In this document: positions 35,308 to 43,203 of the stretch, in pieces | Layout: the number at the start of each line of letters is the position of its first letter | How positions within the stretch are numbered: position 1 is the first letter of the stretch | Origin: Vibrio pomeroyi | Lineage (GTDB): Bacteria > Pseudomonadota > Gammaproteobacteria > Enterobacterales > Vibrionaceae | Length of the DNA stretch: 64,000 bases | Reading direction: 5' to 3' | Assembly (NCBI GenBank): GCA_041879425.1 | Contig: CP090855.1 | Location: 930,001-994,000 of the forward strand | The notes under the pieces: generated by a model | What the model saw: only the letters and a program-made list of their open reading frames with translations | Databases searched by the model: none | What the model was told of the DNA's origin: nothing | Translations under genes and position numbers: made by a program

Positions 35308-35584
35308 TTCAGGGCTTACCTATAAGTAAAAATTAAAGTGTAAATTATGATTTTCGTTATCTTGTGTAACGGTTCTACGTTCGATTATATCGCTAGAGTA
35401 GCCAGTGAATGCAATGCTTATTTCTGAGCTCTATTAAATCGCTTCAAATATGGTTCAAACGCCAAACTGAACGGCCCGACATGTCGCTTTGTATGATTGA
35501 GTCCTACATATCTGAGGTGAACGAAAAGCCTCAAGGCTATACGCTCCTTAGATCTCTATCATTCTGTTTTTGACCACTGTAATC

Positions 35585-36748
35585 ATGATTCTAGCTATCA
35601 CTTCGACCTTGTTTTGCATCGTTACCATCAAGTTTTTAATCACACTTGCCAATTTAGCGCGCCATCGCGTTCACATTACGCCTAAAATTTCGTTGAACCG
35701 AACCAAGTGGCCAACCGTGTCCATTATTATCCCTGCGAGAAATGAAGAAGATAATATTGAGACCAGCCTCAGTTCGCTAATGAAGCAAAACTACCCAAGA
35801 GACAGGTTTGAAATCATCGTGGTTGATGATTTTTCTACTGATTCGACAAGAACTATTGTTGATAGGCTAATCGACGCGTCGAGTGTTAACGTTCGTTGTA
35901 TATCAGGAAGAAAGTTACCGCCCAATTGGCTAGGGAAAAGCAACGCCTGCATGATGGGCTCACTGCAAGCAACCGGTGAGTATTTGTATTTTATCGATGC
36001 TGATACCAAGTCTGAACCCTTGATGCTACAGAGCGTTATCCATTTCGCCTCAAGACACAAAACGGATTTGCTGTCGTTCAACCCTAGACAAGCATTCACA
36101 TCAACCGTTGAGAAAATCACCCTACCCGGCATATTTCTTTCAATCGCGTCTTATATGAACTTCAAGAACGCAAACGACAAGTCAAAAGCAGAAGCTATTG
36201 CTAACGGCCAAGCCATGCTTTTTACACGAAAGTCATACGATGCGGTAGGTGGACATACTGCGGTAGCCAGCGAGATATCCGAAGACATCGCTTTTGCAAA
36301 ACTAATGAAGATGTGCGGACTAAAAACGTTTTGGGCTTTTGCGGACGAGCTCATGAGTACTCATATGTATTCCGACTTTGGTTCGATTTGGGCGGGCTTC
36401 TCCAAAAACATGAATCTTATTGTAAATTGCCAATCAAGATTCGGAGTACTTTTCGCATTCATAAAAACAAATGTCATTGCATGGGCAGTCCCGGTGATGT
36501 TGCTTGTATCAACTCAGCATTTCATCGGCGACCCGTCATCATTCAACACCTATTCCTTGGCGATCAATGCTCTGATGTTGCTCGCTTCCGTTGTCACTTA
36601 TCTTATTTTGGTTAAAGAGCTCTTTATACCAGCTCGTTATGCGCTAACCGTACCTTTGGGGATTTCGTTGCAAAGCTTGTTGATTCTTAACAGCTATCGT
36701 TTATCAAAGAACAATAAAGTCACTTGGAAAGGGCGATCACTCTCATGA
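35585..36748 (+). CDS. Membrane GT2 glycosyltransferase (CrtQ/HpnB-like)
   Basis: About 387 residues from ATG 35585; a TTG at 35570 is an alternative and neither has a clear ribosome site. One N-terminal span, then a GT-A domain: VSIIIPARNEEDNIETSLSSL, IIVVDDFSTDST, LPPNWLGKSNA, FIDADT (DxD), SEISEDIAFAKLMK, and three C-terminal spans. The PPNWLGK segment is typical of carotenoid/hopanoid-type glycosyltransferases acting on lipids. Its stop overlaps the next gene start (ATGA). Confidence 0.82.
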   Translation: MILAITSTLFCIVTIKFLITLANLARHRVHITPKISLNRTKWPTVSIIIPARNEEDNIETSLSSLMKQNYPRDRFEIIVVDDFSTDSTRTIVDRLIDASSVNVRCISGRKLPPNWLGKSNACMMGSLQATGEYLYFIDADTKSEPLMLQSVIHFASRHKTDLLSFNPRQAFTSTVEKITLPGIFLSIASYMNFKNANDKSKAEAIANGQAMLFTRKSYDAVGGHTAVASEISEDIAFAKLMKMCGLKTFWAFADELMSTHMYSDFGSIWAGFSKNMNLIVNCQSRFGVLFAFIKTNVIAWAVPVMLLVSTQHFIGDPSSFNTYSLAINALMLLASVVTYLILVKELFIPARYALTVPLGISLQSLLILNSYRLSKNNKVTWKGRSLS

Positions 36749-37410
36749 TCAGTAAGATTCTAACTTTCATAATCATAGTGACGTCCTTTTCAGCTTTAGC
36801 GTCGGATGCCAATGAGTGGAAGCTCGTACGCGATAAAAAAGGCATCGAAGTCTACAACCGAAAAATTGAAGGTAACGACTTTAAAGAATTTCGTGCAGAA
36901 GCTGATATCAAAGCCAACCTTACTTCAATCATCGCTTTGTTTACGGATACTTCAGTAGGCACTCAATGGGTAGAGAACATTGATGAAATGGAAGAGATAG
37001 AACACTTTAGCGAAGTACACACGGTTACTAAAACCTATACAAAAGCGCCTTGGCCTGTCTCGGATCGTGAAGCTATTGTCGAAAACTTTATCGAGCAAGA
37101 TCCAAACACATTAACCGTGATGATTACCCAACACGGCAGACCCAATTATCTACCAAATGACAACAAACGCATCGTAAGAGTGGCACATTTAGAGTCGCGA
37201 TGGATTCTCACACCACTGGACAACAATACCACTCATATTTCTTATCAAGTGTTGAGTGACCCAGGAGGATCGATTCCATCTTGGTTAATTAATATGGTTG
37301 CGGTATCTCAACCTTACAAGACGCTTCTTGGTCTGTCTGAGATGTTGGATTCACATGCCTACTCTGAGCGTGCATTGGATTACATTAAGAACTATGAGCC
37401 AGCTGAGTAA
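36745..37410 (+). CDS. Exported START/SRPBCC-domain lipid-binding protein
   Basis: About 221 residues from ATG 36745, overlapping the glycosyltransferase stop by 4 bp. Signal peptide: ILTFIIIVTSFSALA. The rest is a START-like domain (WKLVRDKKGIEVYNRK, WVENIDEMEEI, APWPVSDREAIVEN, ISYQVLSDPGGSIPSWLINMVA). START domains hold lipids or other hydrophobic ligands. Coupling with a lipid-type glycosyltransferase suggests a joint role in lipid or glycolipid handling at the envelope. Confidence 0.85.
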   Translation: MISKILTFIIIVTSFSALASDANEWKLVRDKKGIEVYNRKIEGNDFKEFRAEADIKANLTSIIALFTDTSVGTQWVENIDEMEEIEHFSEVHTVTKTYTKAPWPVSDREAIVENFIEQDPNTLTVMITQHGRPNYLPNDNKRIVRVAHLESRWILTPLDNNTTHISYQVLSDPGGSIPSWLINMVAVSQPYKTLLGLSEMLDSHAYSERALDYIKNYEPAE

Positions 37411-37442
37411 GAGTATTTCAACGCTCCAAGATAGAACTGTTT

Positions 37443-37471
37443 AATGGAGATAGGGACAGCCTATCTTCATT
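37443..37471. terminator. Hairpin between convergent START and TetR genes
   Basis: AATGGAGATAGG / CCTATCTTCATT, 12-bp stem with one G-U pair and 5-nt loop. T-run weak. Confidence 0.55.
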
Positions 37472-37485
37472 AATCTCCTTAAAAA

Positions 37486-38067
37486 TCAAGCGAGAGTCGC
37501 TAAGACGTTTAATGCTTGTCGGTAGGCTTTTTTCTTGACGCCATGGTTTGAATCTGATGTTGAATCAAATTCGCCAAATTCACTTCTTACAATAAGCCCT
37601 TCGATAAACGTCATAACCGATTCTGTTCGTCGTTCGAACGTTGCAGCGTCTGCGGCCTCGCCATCGCTTACCATATTGTGGATCGTATTCTTAAGCCAAG
37701 TCTTGTGTTTGTGCGAGAGCGTTGCAATGTCATCTTCTGACTCTTTAAATTCGGCGAGTGCATGCATGAACATGCAACCTTTGAAGTCTGGTTGTTCAAA
37801 CCATGCGAAATGCCAATCTAAAAGTGCGTCCAGTTGGTTTTGTAATCCAGAATTGGATGCAAGTGCCTCCTCTAAACTCGACTCAAAACGCTGATGACGC
37901 CTTTCCAACACCGCTTCAATCAGCTTGGTTTTAGAACCAAAGTGACGATACATGGATGTCTTAGAAACCGCTGCCTCATCTCGGATCATATCCACCCCAA
38001 CAGCGGTATAACCAAACTGGTTAAACAAAGACTCAGCCACATCCAAGATTAGTTCTTTCTTACTCAT
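37486..38067 (-). CDS. TetR-family regulator
   Basis: About 193 residues from ATG 38067, with GGATAGG upstream; an upstream ATG at 38094 is less likely. HTH: LFNQFGYTAVGVDMIRDEAAVSKTSMYRHFGSKTKLIEAVL. C-terminal part is a ligand-binding helix bundle (CMFMHALAEFKE). Divergent from an HPP-family membrane gene with a strong double palindrome between, so it is very likely a local repressor. Confidence 0.9.
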   Translation of the reverse strand: MSKKELILDVAESLFNQFGYTAVGVDMIRDEAAVSKTSMYRHFGSKTKLIEAVLERRHQRFESSLEEALASNSGLQNQLDALLDWHFAWFEQPDFKGCMFMHALAEFKESEDDIATLSHKHKTWLKNTIHNMVSDGEAADAATFERRTESVMTFIEGLIVRSEFGEFDSTSDSNHGVKKKAYRQALNVLATLA

Positions 38068-38110
38068 CCTATCCACTCGTTCAATTCGGGTCACAAAATT
38101 TTACGTTGTA

Positions 38111-38165
38111 AAGAGTGTACAGATCTGTATCATTCAAATCAAACGGTACAGATCTGTACACTCTT
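38111..38165. promoter_or_regulatory. Double TetR operator
   Basis: Two 20-bp arms (38111-38130 and 38146-38165) are inverted copies of each other with one mismatch. Each contains the palindrome GTACAGATCTGTAC (GTACAGATCTGTAT in the left arm). They fill the 131-bp gap between the divergent TetR and HPP genes. Confidence 0.82.
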
Positions 38166-38198
38166 TTTTATTTTCTACTCATAGGCGAGGAGTTCGTG

Positions 38199-38717
38199 AT
38201 GATACAAAAACTGATCGGTGGAGGAGATCTACCTCCAAAGGCAACATTGAACCAACTATTGAAGGGCTTTGTCGGTGGTACGGTAGGCATATTGATCTTG
38301 TGTTTACTTGCCGAGCAATCACAAGTTCCTTGGTTAATGGCACCGTTCGGCGCGACTTGTGTGCTGTTGTTTGCAGTACCAACCTCGCCGCTTGCTCAAC
38401 CACGCAACATCATTGCGGGTCATTTTATATCAGCAGCAGTCGGACTCGCAGCGCTGTATAGTTTTGGTGATTCTTATTTAGTAATGTCGATAGCAGTAGG
38501 TAGCGCGATATTTTTGATGCAGTACTTTCGAGCGGTTCATCCACCAGCAGGTGCTAACCCGATCGTTATCGCGTTAGCAGGCACATCACTCGTCGATTGG
38601 ACCTTCTTGTTTACGCCTGTTTTAGTCGGTAGTGTCGCGCTCGTTTTGGTGGGCGCTATGCTCAATAACACCTCGAGACAACAACGATGGCCGCTGTATT
38701 GGTTAGGAAAATCTTAA
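38199..38717 (+). CDS. HPP-family integral membrane protein
   Basis: 172 residues from ATG 38199, with AGGAG 6 nt upstream. Four hydrophobic spans. Family text: FVGGTVGILILCLLAEQ, PWLMAPFGATCVLLFAVPTSPLAQPRN, and the name-giving AVHPPAGANPIVIA. HPP proteins have been linked with nitrite transport in plants and cyanobacteria; bacterial roles are mostly unknown. Probably de-repressed when the divergent TetR protein binds its ligand. Confidence 0.88.
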   Translation: MIQKLIGGGDLPPKATLNQLLKGFVGGTVGILILCLLAEQSQVPWLMAPFGATCVLLFAVPTSPLAQPRNIIAGHFISAAVGLAALYSFGDSYLVMSIAVGSAIFLMQYFRAVHPPAGANPIVIALAGTSLVDWTFLFTPVLVGSVALVLVGAMLNNTSRQQRWPLYWLGKS

Positions 38718-38795
38718 ATCGACCTTAAGGTTGCCCATTCCTGTCAGGCATTAAATAAATTAGCGTTGACCACTAAAAGAAATGGGCTTACTATT

Positions 38796-38813
38796 AATCG
38801 TCTTTTAACGATT
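38796..38813 (+). promoter_or_regulatory. ArsR operator upstream of arsR
   Basis: AATCGT-CTTTTA-ACGATT, perfect 6-bp arms, 24 bp before the arsR start. Confidence 0.65.
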
Positions 38814-38836
38814 ATCTTAAAGTGAGCCACTTAAGT

Positions 38837-39178
38837 ATGACTACAACATGCCAAGCAACAGATAGCTGTTCTCTACCTCTTCCGACGAGTAATACTGAAG
38901 CAGAAAAAGAGATGGCTGCGTTAGCAAAAGCACTCGCTCATCCAGCGAGAATTCGCATACTTAGTATCTTGTCCGCTTTAGAAAAATCGGGGGGCTGCTT
39001 GAACAGCGACTTGGTTAGCGAATTAGGTTTGGCGCAATCAACAGTATCAGAGCACCTAAGAATCTTGAAAACCTCCGGTTTCATCACTGCTGAATCAATA
39101 CCACCGAAAATGTGCTACCGCATTAATCGAGATAATATTCAGCAATTTGAGACGCTAATCGACACCATTTTGAAATAG
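38837..39178 (+). CDS. arsR: ArsR-family metalloregulator
   Basis: 113 residues from ATG 38837. Winged helix: ALAKALAHPARIRILSILSALEK, LVSELGLAQSTVSEHLRILKTSGFI. The usual ELCVCDL arsenic site is absent. Cysteines sit at 5, 11, 54 and 93, an arrangement closer to the N-terminal/helix type of Corynebacterium ArsR. It precedes an ACR3 gene, so arsenite sensing is the likely role. Confidence 0.88.
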   Translation: MTTTCQATDSCSLPLPTSNTEAEKEMAALAKALAHPARIRILSILSALEKSGGCLNSDLVSELGLAQSTVSEHLRILKTSGFITAESIPPKMCYRINRDNIQQFETLIDTILK

Positions 39179-39186
39179 ATTCATCG

Positions 39187-39230
39187 CGCTTAGTTTGTCG
39201 AATACAGAATAAACTAAGCGTATTTTTTAT
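39187..39230 (+). terminator. Terminator between arsR and acr3
   Basis: Perfect 10-bp stem CGCTTAGTTT/AAACTAAGCG with 14-nt loop, then TATTTTTTATT. So arsR and acr3 are at least partly separate transcripts. Confidence 0.85.
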
Positions 39231-39236
39231 TCTTTA

Positions 39237-39263
39237 ATATCGCTTTTCGACGATTAACGATAT
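39237..39263 (+). promoter_or_regulatory. Second ArsR-type operator upstream of acr3
   Basis: ATATCG/CGATAT outer arms with an inner ATCG-N8-CGAT, close to the arsR operator layout, 19 bp before the acr3 ATG. Confidence 0.55.
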
Positions 39264-39282
39264 CAACTAAAGAGAAAATATC

Positions 39283-40338
39283 ATGAAACCAAAGTTAGGT
39301 TTTCTAGATCGCTACTTAACACTGTGGATCTTTATTGCGATGGGGCTTGGTGTATTACTTGGCACCGTATTCCCACAAATCGAACAGTGGAACGAATCAA
39401 TGTCTGTTGGCACAACCAACATTCCGCTGGCAATTGGTCTTATCTTAATGATGTACCCACCTCTGGCAAAGGTTAACTACAACCTGTTAGGCACCGTGGT
39501 AAAAGATAAGAAAGCGATCAAACTATCTTTGATCATGAACTGGCTTGTCGGCCCAATTCTGATGTTTGTGTTGGCGCTAACATTCTTAGGTGACCACCCA
39601 GGTTACATGGTCGGCGTGATTCTGATTGGTCTTGCTCGTTGTGTGGCAATGGTTCTGGTTTGGAACGACATCGGCGGCGGTAACAAAGAATACGGTGCGG
39701 CATTAGTTGCTCTAAACAGTGCATTCCAAGTGGTGAGCTACAGCTTTATGGCGTGGCTATTCATCAGCGTTCTTCCACCAGTATTTGGTTACGAAGGCAT
39801 GATGGTTGATATCTCGATGATCGATATTGCACACAGTGTACTTATCTACCTAGGTATCCCATTCCTAGCAGGCTTCCTAAGCCGTAAGATCCTTGTGTCG
39901 ATGAAAGGCGAGCAGTGGTACAACGATGTGTTCATTCCACGTATCTCACCAATCACACTGATTGCTCTACTGGCGACTATCGTGCTGATGTTCAGCCTAA
40001 AAGGCGAGATGATTGTTGAACTGCCAATGGACGTATTGTTGATTGCGGTTCCACTGACTATCTACTTCACAGCGATGTTCTTCATCAGCTTCTTCATTGG
40101 TAAGAAGATGGGTATTGAATACGACAAGAACGCGTCAATCGCATTCACAGCGACAGGCAACAACTTCGAGCTAGCGATTGCCGTTGCTATCTCAGTATTC
40201 GGTATTAACTCAGACCAAGCGTTTGCAGGCGTTATCGGTCCACTGATAGAAGTACCCGTGCTGATTTACCTAGTGAACGTTGCGCTTAAGATGAAAGACA
40301 AGTACTACAACGGTCTGACGGTTAAATCTAGCATCTAG
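39283..40338 (+). CDS. acr3: Arsenite efflux pump ACR3
   Basis: 351 residues, ten membrane spans. ACR3 marks: ILMMYPPLAKVNY, LARCVAMVLVWNDIGGG with the conserved cysteine, and TATGNNFELAIAVAI. Exports arsenite (and possibly antimonite) using the proton gradient. There is no arsenate reductase gene adjacent. Confidence 0.93.
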   Translation: MKPKLGFLDRYLTLWIFIAMGLGVLLGTVFPQIEQWNESMSVGTTNIPLAIGLILMMYPPLAKVNYNLLGTVVKDKKAIKLSLIMNWLVGPILMFVLALTFLGDHPGYMVGVILIGLARCVAMVLVWNDIGGGNKEYGAALVALNSAFQVVSYSFMAWLFISVLPPVFGYEGMMVDISMIDIAHSVLIYLGIPFLAGFLSRKILVSMKGEQWYNDVFIPRISPITLIALLATIVLMFSLKGEMIVELPMDVLLIAVPLTIYFTAMFFISFFIGKKMGIEYDKNASIAFTATGNNFELAIAVAISVFGINSDQAFAGVIGPLIEVPVLIYLVNVALKMKDKYYNGLTVKSSI

Positions 40339-40356
40339 CAGAAGATTAGAAAAACT

Positions 40357-40388
40357 AAGGGCTTACCTTTCGGGGTAAGCCCTTTCAT
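40357..40388 (+). terminator. Terminator after acr3
   Basis: AAGGGCTTACC/GGTAAGCCCTT 11-bp stem with a short T-rich tail. May also serve the convergent LysR gene. Confidence 0.88.
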
Positions 40389-40409
40389 TTGTCTATGGTT
40401 TGGAAAAGA

Positions 40410-41291
40410 TCAATCGAGTAAGGTTTTGAGGTTGTCTTCCAACCACAGCAAACCCGGCCCTTTCATCGCTTTCTTGGAGATCACCAAATCGACAGGAGGC
40501 GACCATGTTTTATGGTCAAACGAGACGTTTATCTGGTTAAGCTTTCCTTGTTGAATCTCATGTTCCACCAAGTAACTCGGTAAGTATGCCCAGCCCACCG
40601 AGCTATGTACGATCATCTCCTTGATAGCAACAAAGCTGTTCGCCCACCACACCTTGCCCGCTACCACTGGGAAATGGTCAATCACCTTACCTTTGTTGCC
40701 TCGTAGAATAAGCTGTCGATGAGAAATAAAGTCCGGCAACTTCGCAACCGACACTTCAGCTAAAGCATGGCTTGGATGACACACAGCAACAAAAGGCAGA
40801 TTACCGATAAAGCACGGCTCTGAATCGACATGAAAAGCGAGGTCAGTAAACATCAGGCCGATGTCTGCGCGGTCTTGTGACACCAAACGGTTCACATCAG
40901 TACTCGCCGCTGCCATTAACTCAATTTCTGTCGCTGGGAATGTTCGGCTGAACTTATCCAACACCTTAGGCAATGAAGGAAGTAACAAGGCATCGTCTAA
41001 AGCGATACGCAGTAGCCCTTCCTCTTGATTATTGATGGCATTGACCGACGAGTTGAGATCTTCCACTTGTAGAATAATCGCTTTGACCTGCTTGAAAATC
41101 TGCTGACCTTGCGCCGTCAGCGTTGGCTTGCGTGTCGAACGGTCAAAAAGTTGAACATTAAAATCTATTTCAAGATTACTGATACCTTGGCTCACCGCCG
41201 ACTGCACCTTACCTAACTCTCGAGCACTGGCAGAAAATGACCCTAATTCAACGGCATACACAAACATTTTCAGCTGTTCTATGTTGTACAT
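40410..41291 (-). CDS. LysR-family regulator divergent from a PACE pump
   Basis: About 293 residues from ATG 41291 (MYNIEQLKMFVYAVELGSF), preferred over 41321. HTH: SASARELGKVQSAVSQGISNLEIDFNVQLFDRSTRK. Effector domain typical of LysR. Divergent placement next to a PACE gene is a known arrangement (as AceR/AceI in Acinetobacter), so it probably activates that pump. Confidence 0.88.
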   Translation of the reverse strand: MYNIEQLKMFVYAVELGSFSASARELGKVQSAVSQGISNLEIDFNVQLFDRSTRKPTLTAQGQQIFKQVKAIILQVEDLNSSVNAINNQEEGLLRIALDDALLLPSLPKVLDKFSRTFPATEIELMAAASTDVNRLVSQDRADIGLMFTDLAFHVDSEPCFIGNLPFVAVCHPSHALAEVSVAKLPDFISHRQLILRGNKGKVIDHFPVVAGKVWWANSFVAIKEMIVHSSVGWAYLPSYLVEHEIQQGKLNQINVSFDHKTWSPPVDLVISKKAMKGPGLLWLEDNLKTLLD

Positions 41292-41419
41292 TCGGTGTCT
41301 CCCAACACTTACTATCACCATATGTGATGCTAACTATCTTTATATTATCACTTAAATAGATACTATCTAGCCAAGTCATTAGCCCATAGAGGCTAGAAAA
41401 ACATAAAGAGAGTAAAGAG

Positions 41420-41851
41420 ATGTCACATAAAGAACGCATGTTACACATGGTGCTATTTGAATTAGCAGCTTTGATTTTGATGGCCGTGGCGGCAACTTAC
41501 ATTGTTGGTGGCGGAGCAGTAAAAATGGCAGGCTTGGCGCTGTCTTTATCGCTGATTGCGATGACGTGGAACTATGTCTACAACTACGGTTACGACAAGA
41601 TTTACAGCGCTGACCGCAGCAAACGAACCAAGAAAACACGTATTCTGCACGGCTTAGGTTTCGAATTAGGCTTGATGTTGGTGTCGTTCCCGCTACTGAT
41701 GTGGGTACTTCAACTCGATTTCTGGACAGTATTAATGATGGATATCGGAATTGTTATCTTCTTCGTGCTTTACGCAATTGCGTTCAACTGGGTGTATGAC
41801 TCGATCCGAGCTCAGTTGGTTGCGCGAGGAAAGGTCGCAGCTCTGGTTTAG
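41420..41851 (+). CDS. PACE-family efflux transporter
   Basis: 143 residues, four membrane spans in two homologous halves (two BTP domains): ERMLHMVLFELAALILMAVAA with the key membrane glutamate, WNYVYNYGYDKIY, then TRILHGLGFELGLMLVSFPLL and FNWVYDSIRAQ. The proton-coupled PACE pumps export chlorhexidine and other biocides, and natural polyamine-type substrates are suspected. Confidence 0.93.
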   Translation: MSHKERMLHMVLFELAALILMAVAATYIVGGGAVKMAGLALSLSLIAMTWNYVYNYGYDKIYSADRSKRTKKTRILHGLGFELGLMLVSFPLLMWVLQLDFWTVLMMDIGIVIFFVLYAIAFNWVYDSIRAQLVARGKVAALV

Positions 41852-41885
41852 AGAACCAAGTTCTAGAAAAACAACCCCCAAATCA

Positions 41886-41920
41886 AAACTGCCAAACTAC
41901 ACCGTAGTTGGCAGTTTATT
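41886..41920 (+). terminator. Terminator after the PACE gene
   Basis: AAACTGCCAAACTAC / TAGTTGGCAGTTT stem (one bulged A), short T tract. Confidence 0.8.
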
Positions 41921-42289
41921 CAGTTATGCATGTAAGCTCATTGGTTAACGCCCTTGTTACATAGCAAGAACATCGCCTAACCCTTCTTAATTAAGTCTAA
42001 TAATCCACCACTCACGAAGTAGCATCACAAATCTCAACAGAAACTCCTCGTACCAGTTGTGCATCCGTTTACATACAGGTAATTTTAGCGGCCTCGAAAC
42101 ACATCAATTCGAGCAATGACGTTCATGCGAGCTTCTTTTTCGAACAAAAGTGTTCGGATTAACATTTCAAGTGACTTTAATTAACAATTTTATGCTCAAA
42201 CGCTCACTTTTAATGTTCGTTTATTTTCGAGTTCGCAAATTTATGCACAATACACGTGCTAGATAAGCAAAACTAAAAAGGACTCGAAC
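41921..42289. promoter_or_regulatory. glpF upstream control region with GlpR half-sites
   Basis: No gene. Matches to the E. coli GlpR half-site WATKYTCGWW: AATGTTCGTT at 42212-42221 (10/10) and TATGCTCAAA at 42191-42200 (9/10). An opposite half TTCGAACAAA at 42139-42148 matches 9/10. These lie upstream of glpF and fit repression by the GlpR encoded at 45036. Confidence 0.7.
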
Positions 42290-43144
42290 ATGACAACAAA
42301 CAAACACCCTTCTTTATTTGGGCAATGCTTAGCCGAATTTATCGGCACAGGATTGCTCATATTTTTTGGCGTTGGCTGTGTGGCAGCATTGGTATTAACC
42401 GGTGCAACATTCGGACAATGGGAAATCAGCATCATCTGGGGCTTCGGTGTTGCTATCGCGATTTACTGTACTGCTGGTGTTTCTGGCGCACACATTAACC
42501 CAGCAGTGACCATCGCACTGGCAATGTTCCATGGCTTTGATAAGGCGAAAGTAGTGCCTTACATTATCTCTCAGCTACTTGGCGCATTCTGCTCTGCAGC
42601 TTTGGTTTACAGCCTATACAGCAACCTATTTACTGACTACGAAATCGCGCATAACTTCGTTCGTAGCAGCCAAGACGCATTATCAACCGCTGGTATCTTC
42701 TCGACTTACCCACATGCTTCACTCTCTTTCTTCGGCGCTTTTGCTGTGGAATTCGTGATTACCGCTGTGTTGATGTTTGCCATTTTGGCGCTAGGTGATG
42801 AGAACAATGGCGCATCTCGCGGCGCGATGAACCCACTACTGATCGGTATTCTTATCGCAGTTATCGGTGGTTCTTTAGGTCCACTGACTGGCTTCGCAAT
42901 GAACCCTGCTCGTGACTTTGGACCAAAACTTTTCGCTTACTTTGCAGGTTGGGATTTTGCATTGAGCGGTGCTCGTGATATTCCTTACTTCATCGTTCCA
43001 ATTCTTGCACCAATTGCTGGTGCGTGTTTTGGCGGTTGGTTGTACCCACGTGTTATCGGTGCTTACCTACCAGTAGAAGGCCAAGGCTGCACAATTCCAA
43101 ACCAATGTGAAACAGCAGAAGAAGCTGAACAAGCTCAAGCTTAA
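42290..43144 (+). CDS. glpF: Glycerol uptake facilitator GlpF
   Basis: 284 residues, aquaglyceroporin. Two NPA motifs: HINPAVTIA and MNPARDFGPKL; the second is followed by the GlpF-type aspartate. Six spans. Lets glycerol diffuse in for trapping by GlpK, encoded 59 bp downstream. Confidence 0.96.
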   Translation: MTTNKHPSLFGQCLAEFIGTGLLIFFGVGCVAALVLTGATFGQWEISIIWGFGVAIAIYCTAGVSGAHINPAVTIALAMFHGFDKAKVVPYIISQLLGAFCSAALVYSLYSNLFTDYEIAHNFVRSSQDALSTAGIFSTYPHASLSFFGAFAVEFVITAVLMFAILALGDENNGASRGAMNPLLIGILIAVIGGSLGPLTGFAMNPARDFGPKLFAYFAGWDFALSGARDIPYFIVPILAPIAGACFGGWLYPRVIGAYLPVEGQGCTIPNQCETAEEAEQAQA

Positions 43145-43203
43145 TCCCTAAGCGACCCTACATTTACTAAAATATAAATAACAAAAGAAAAAGGATTCTT
43201 ACC

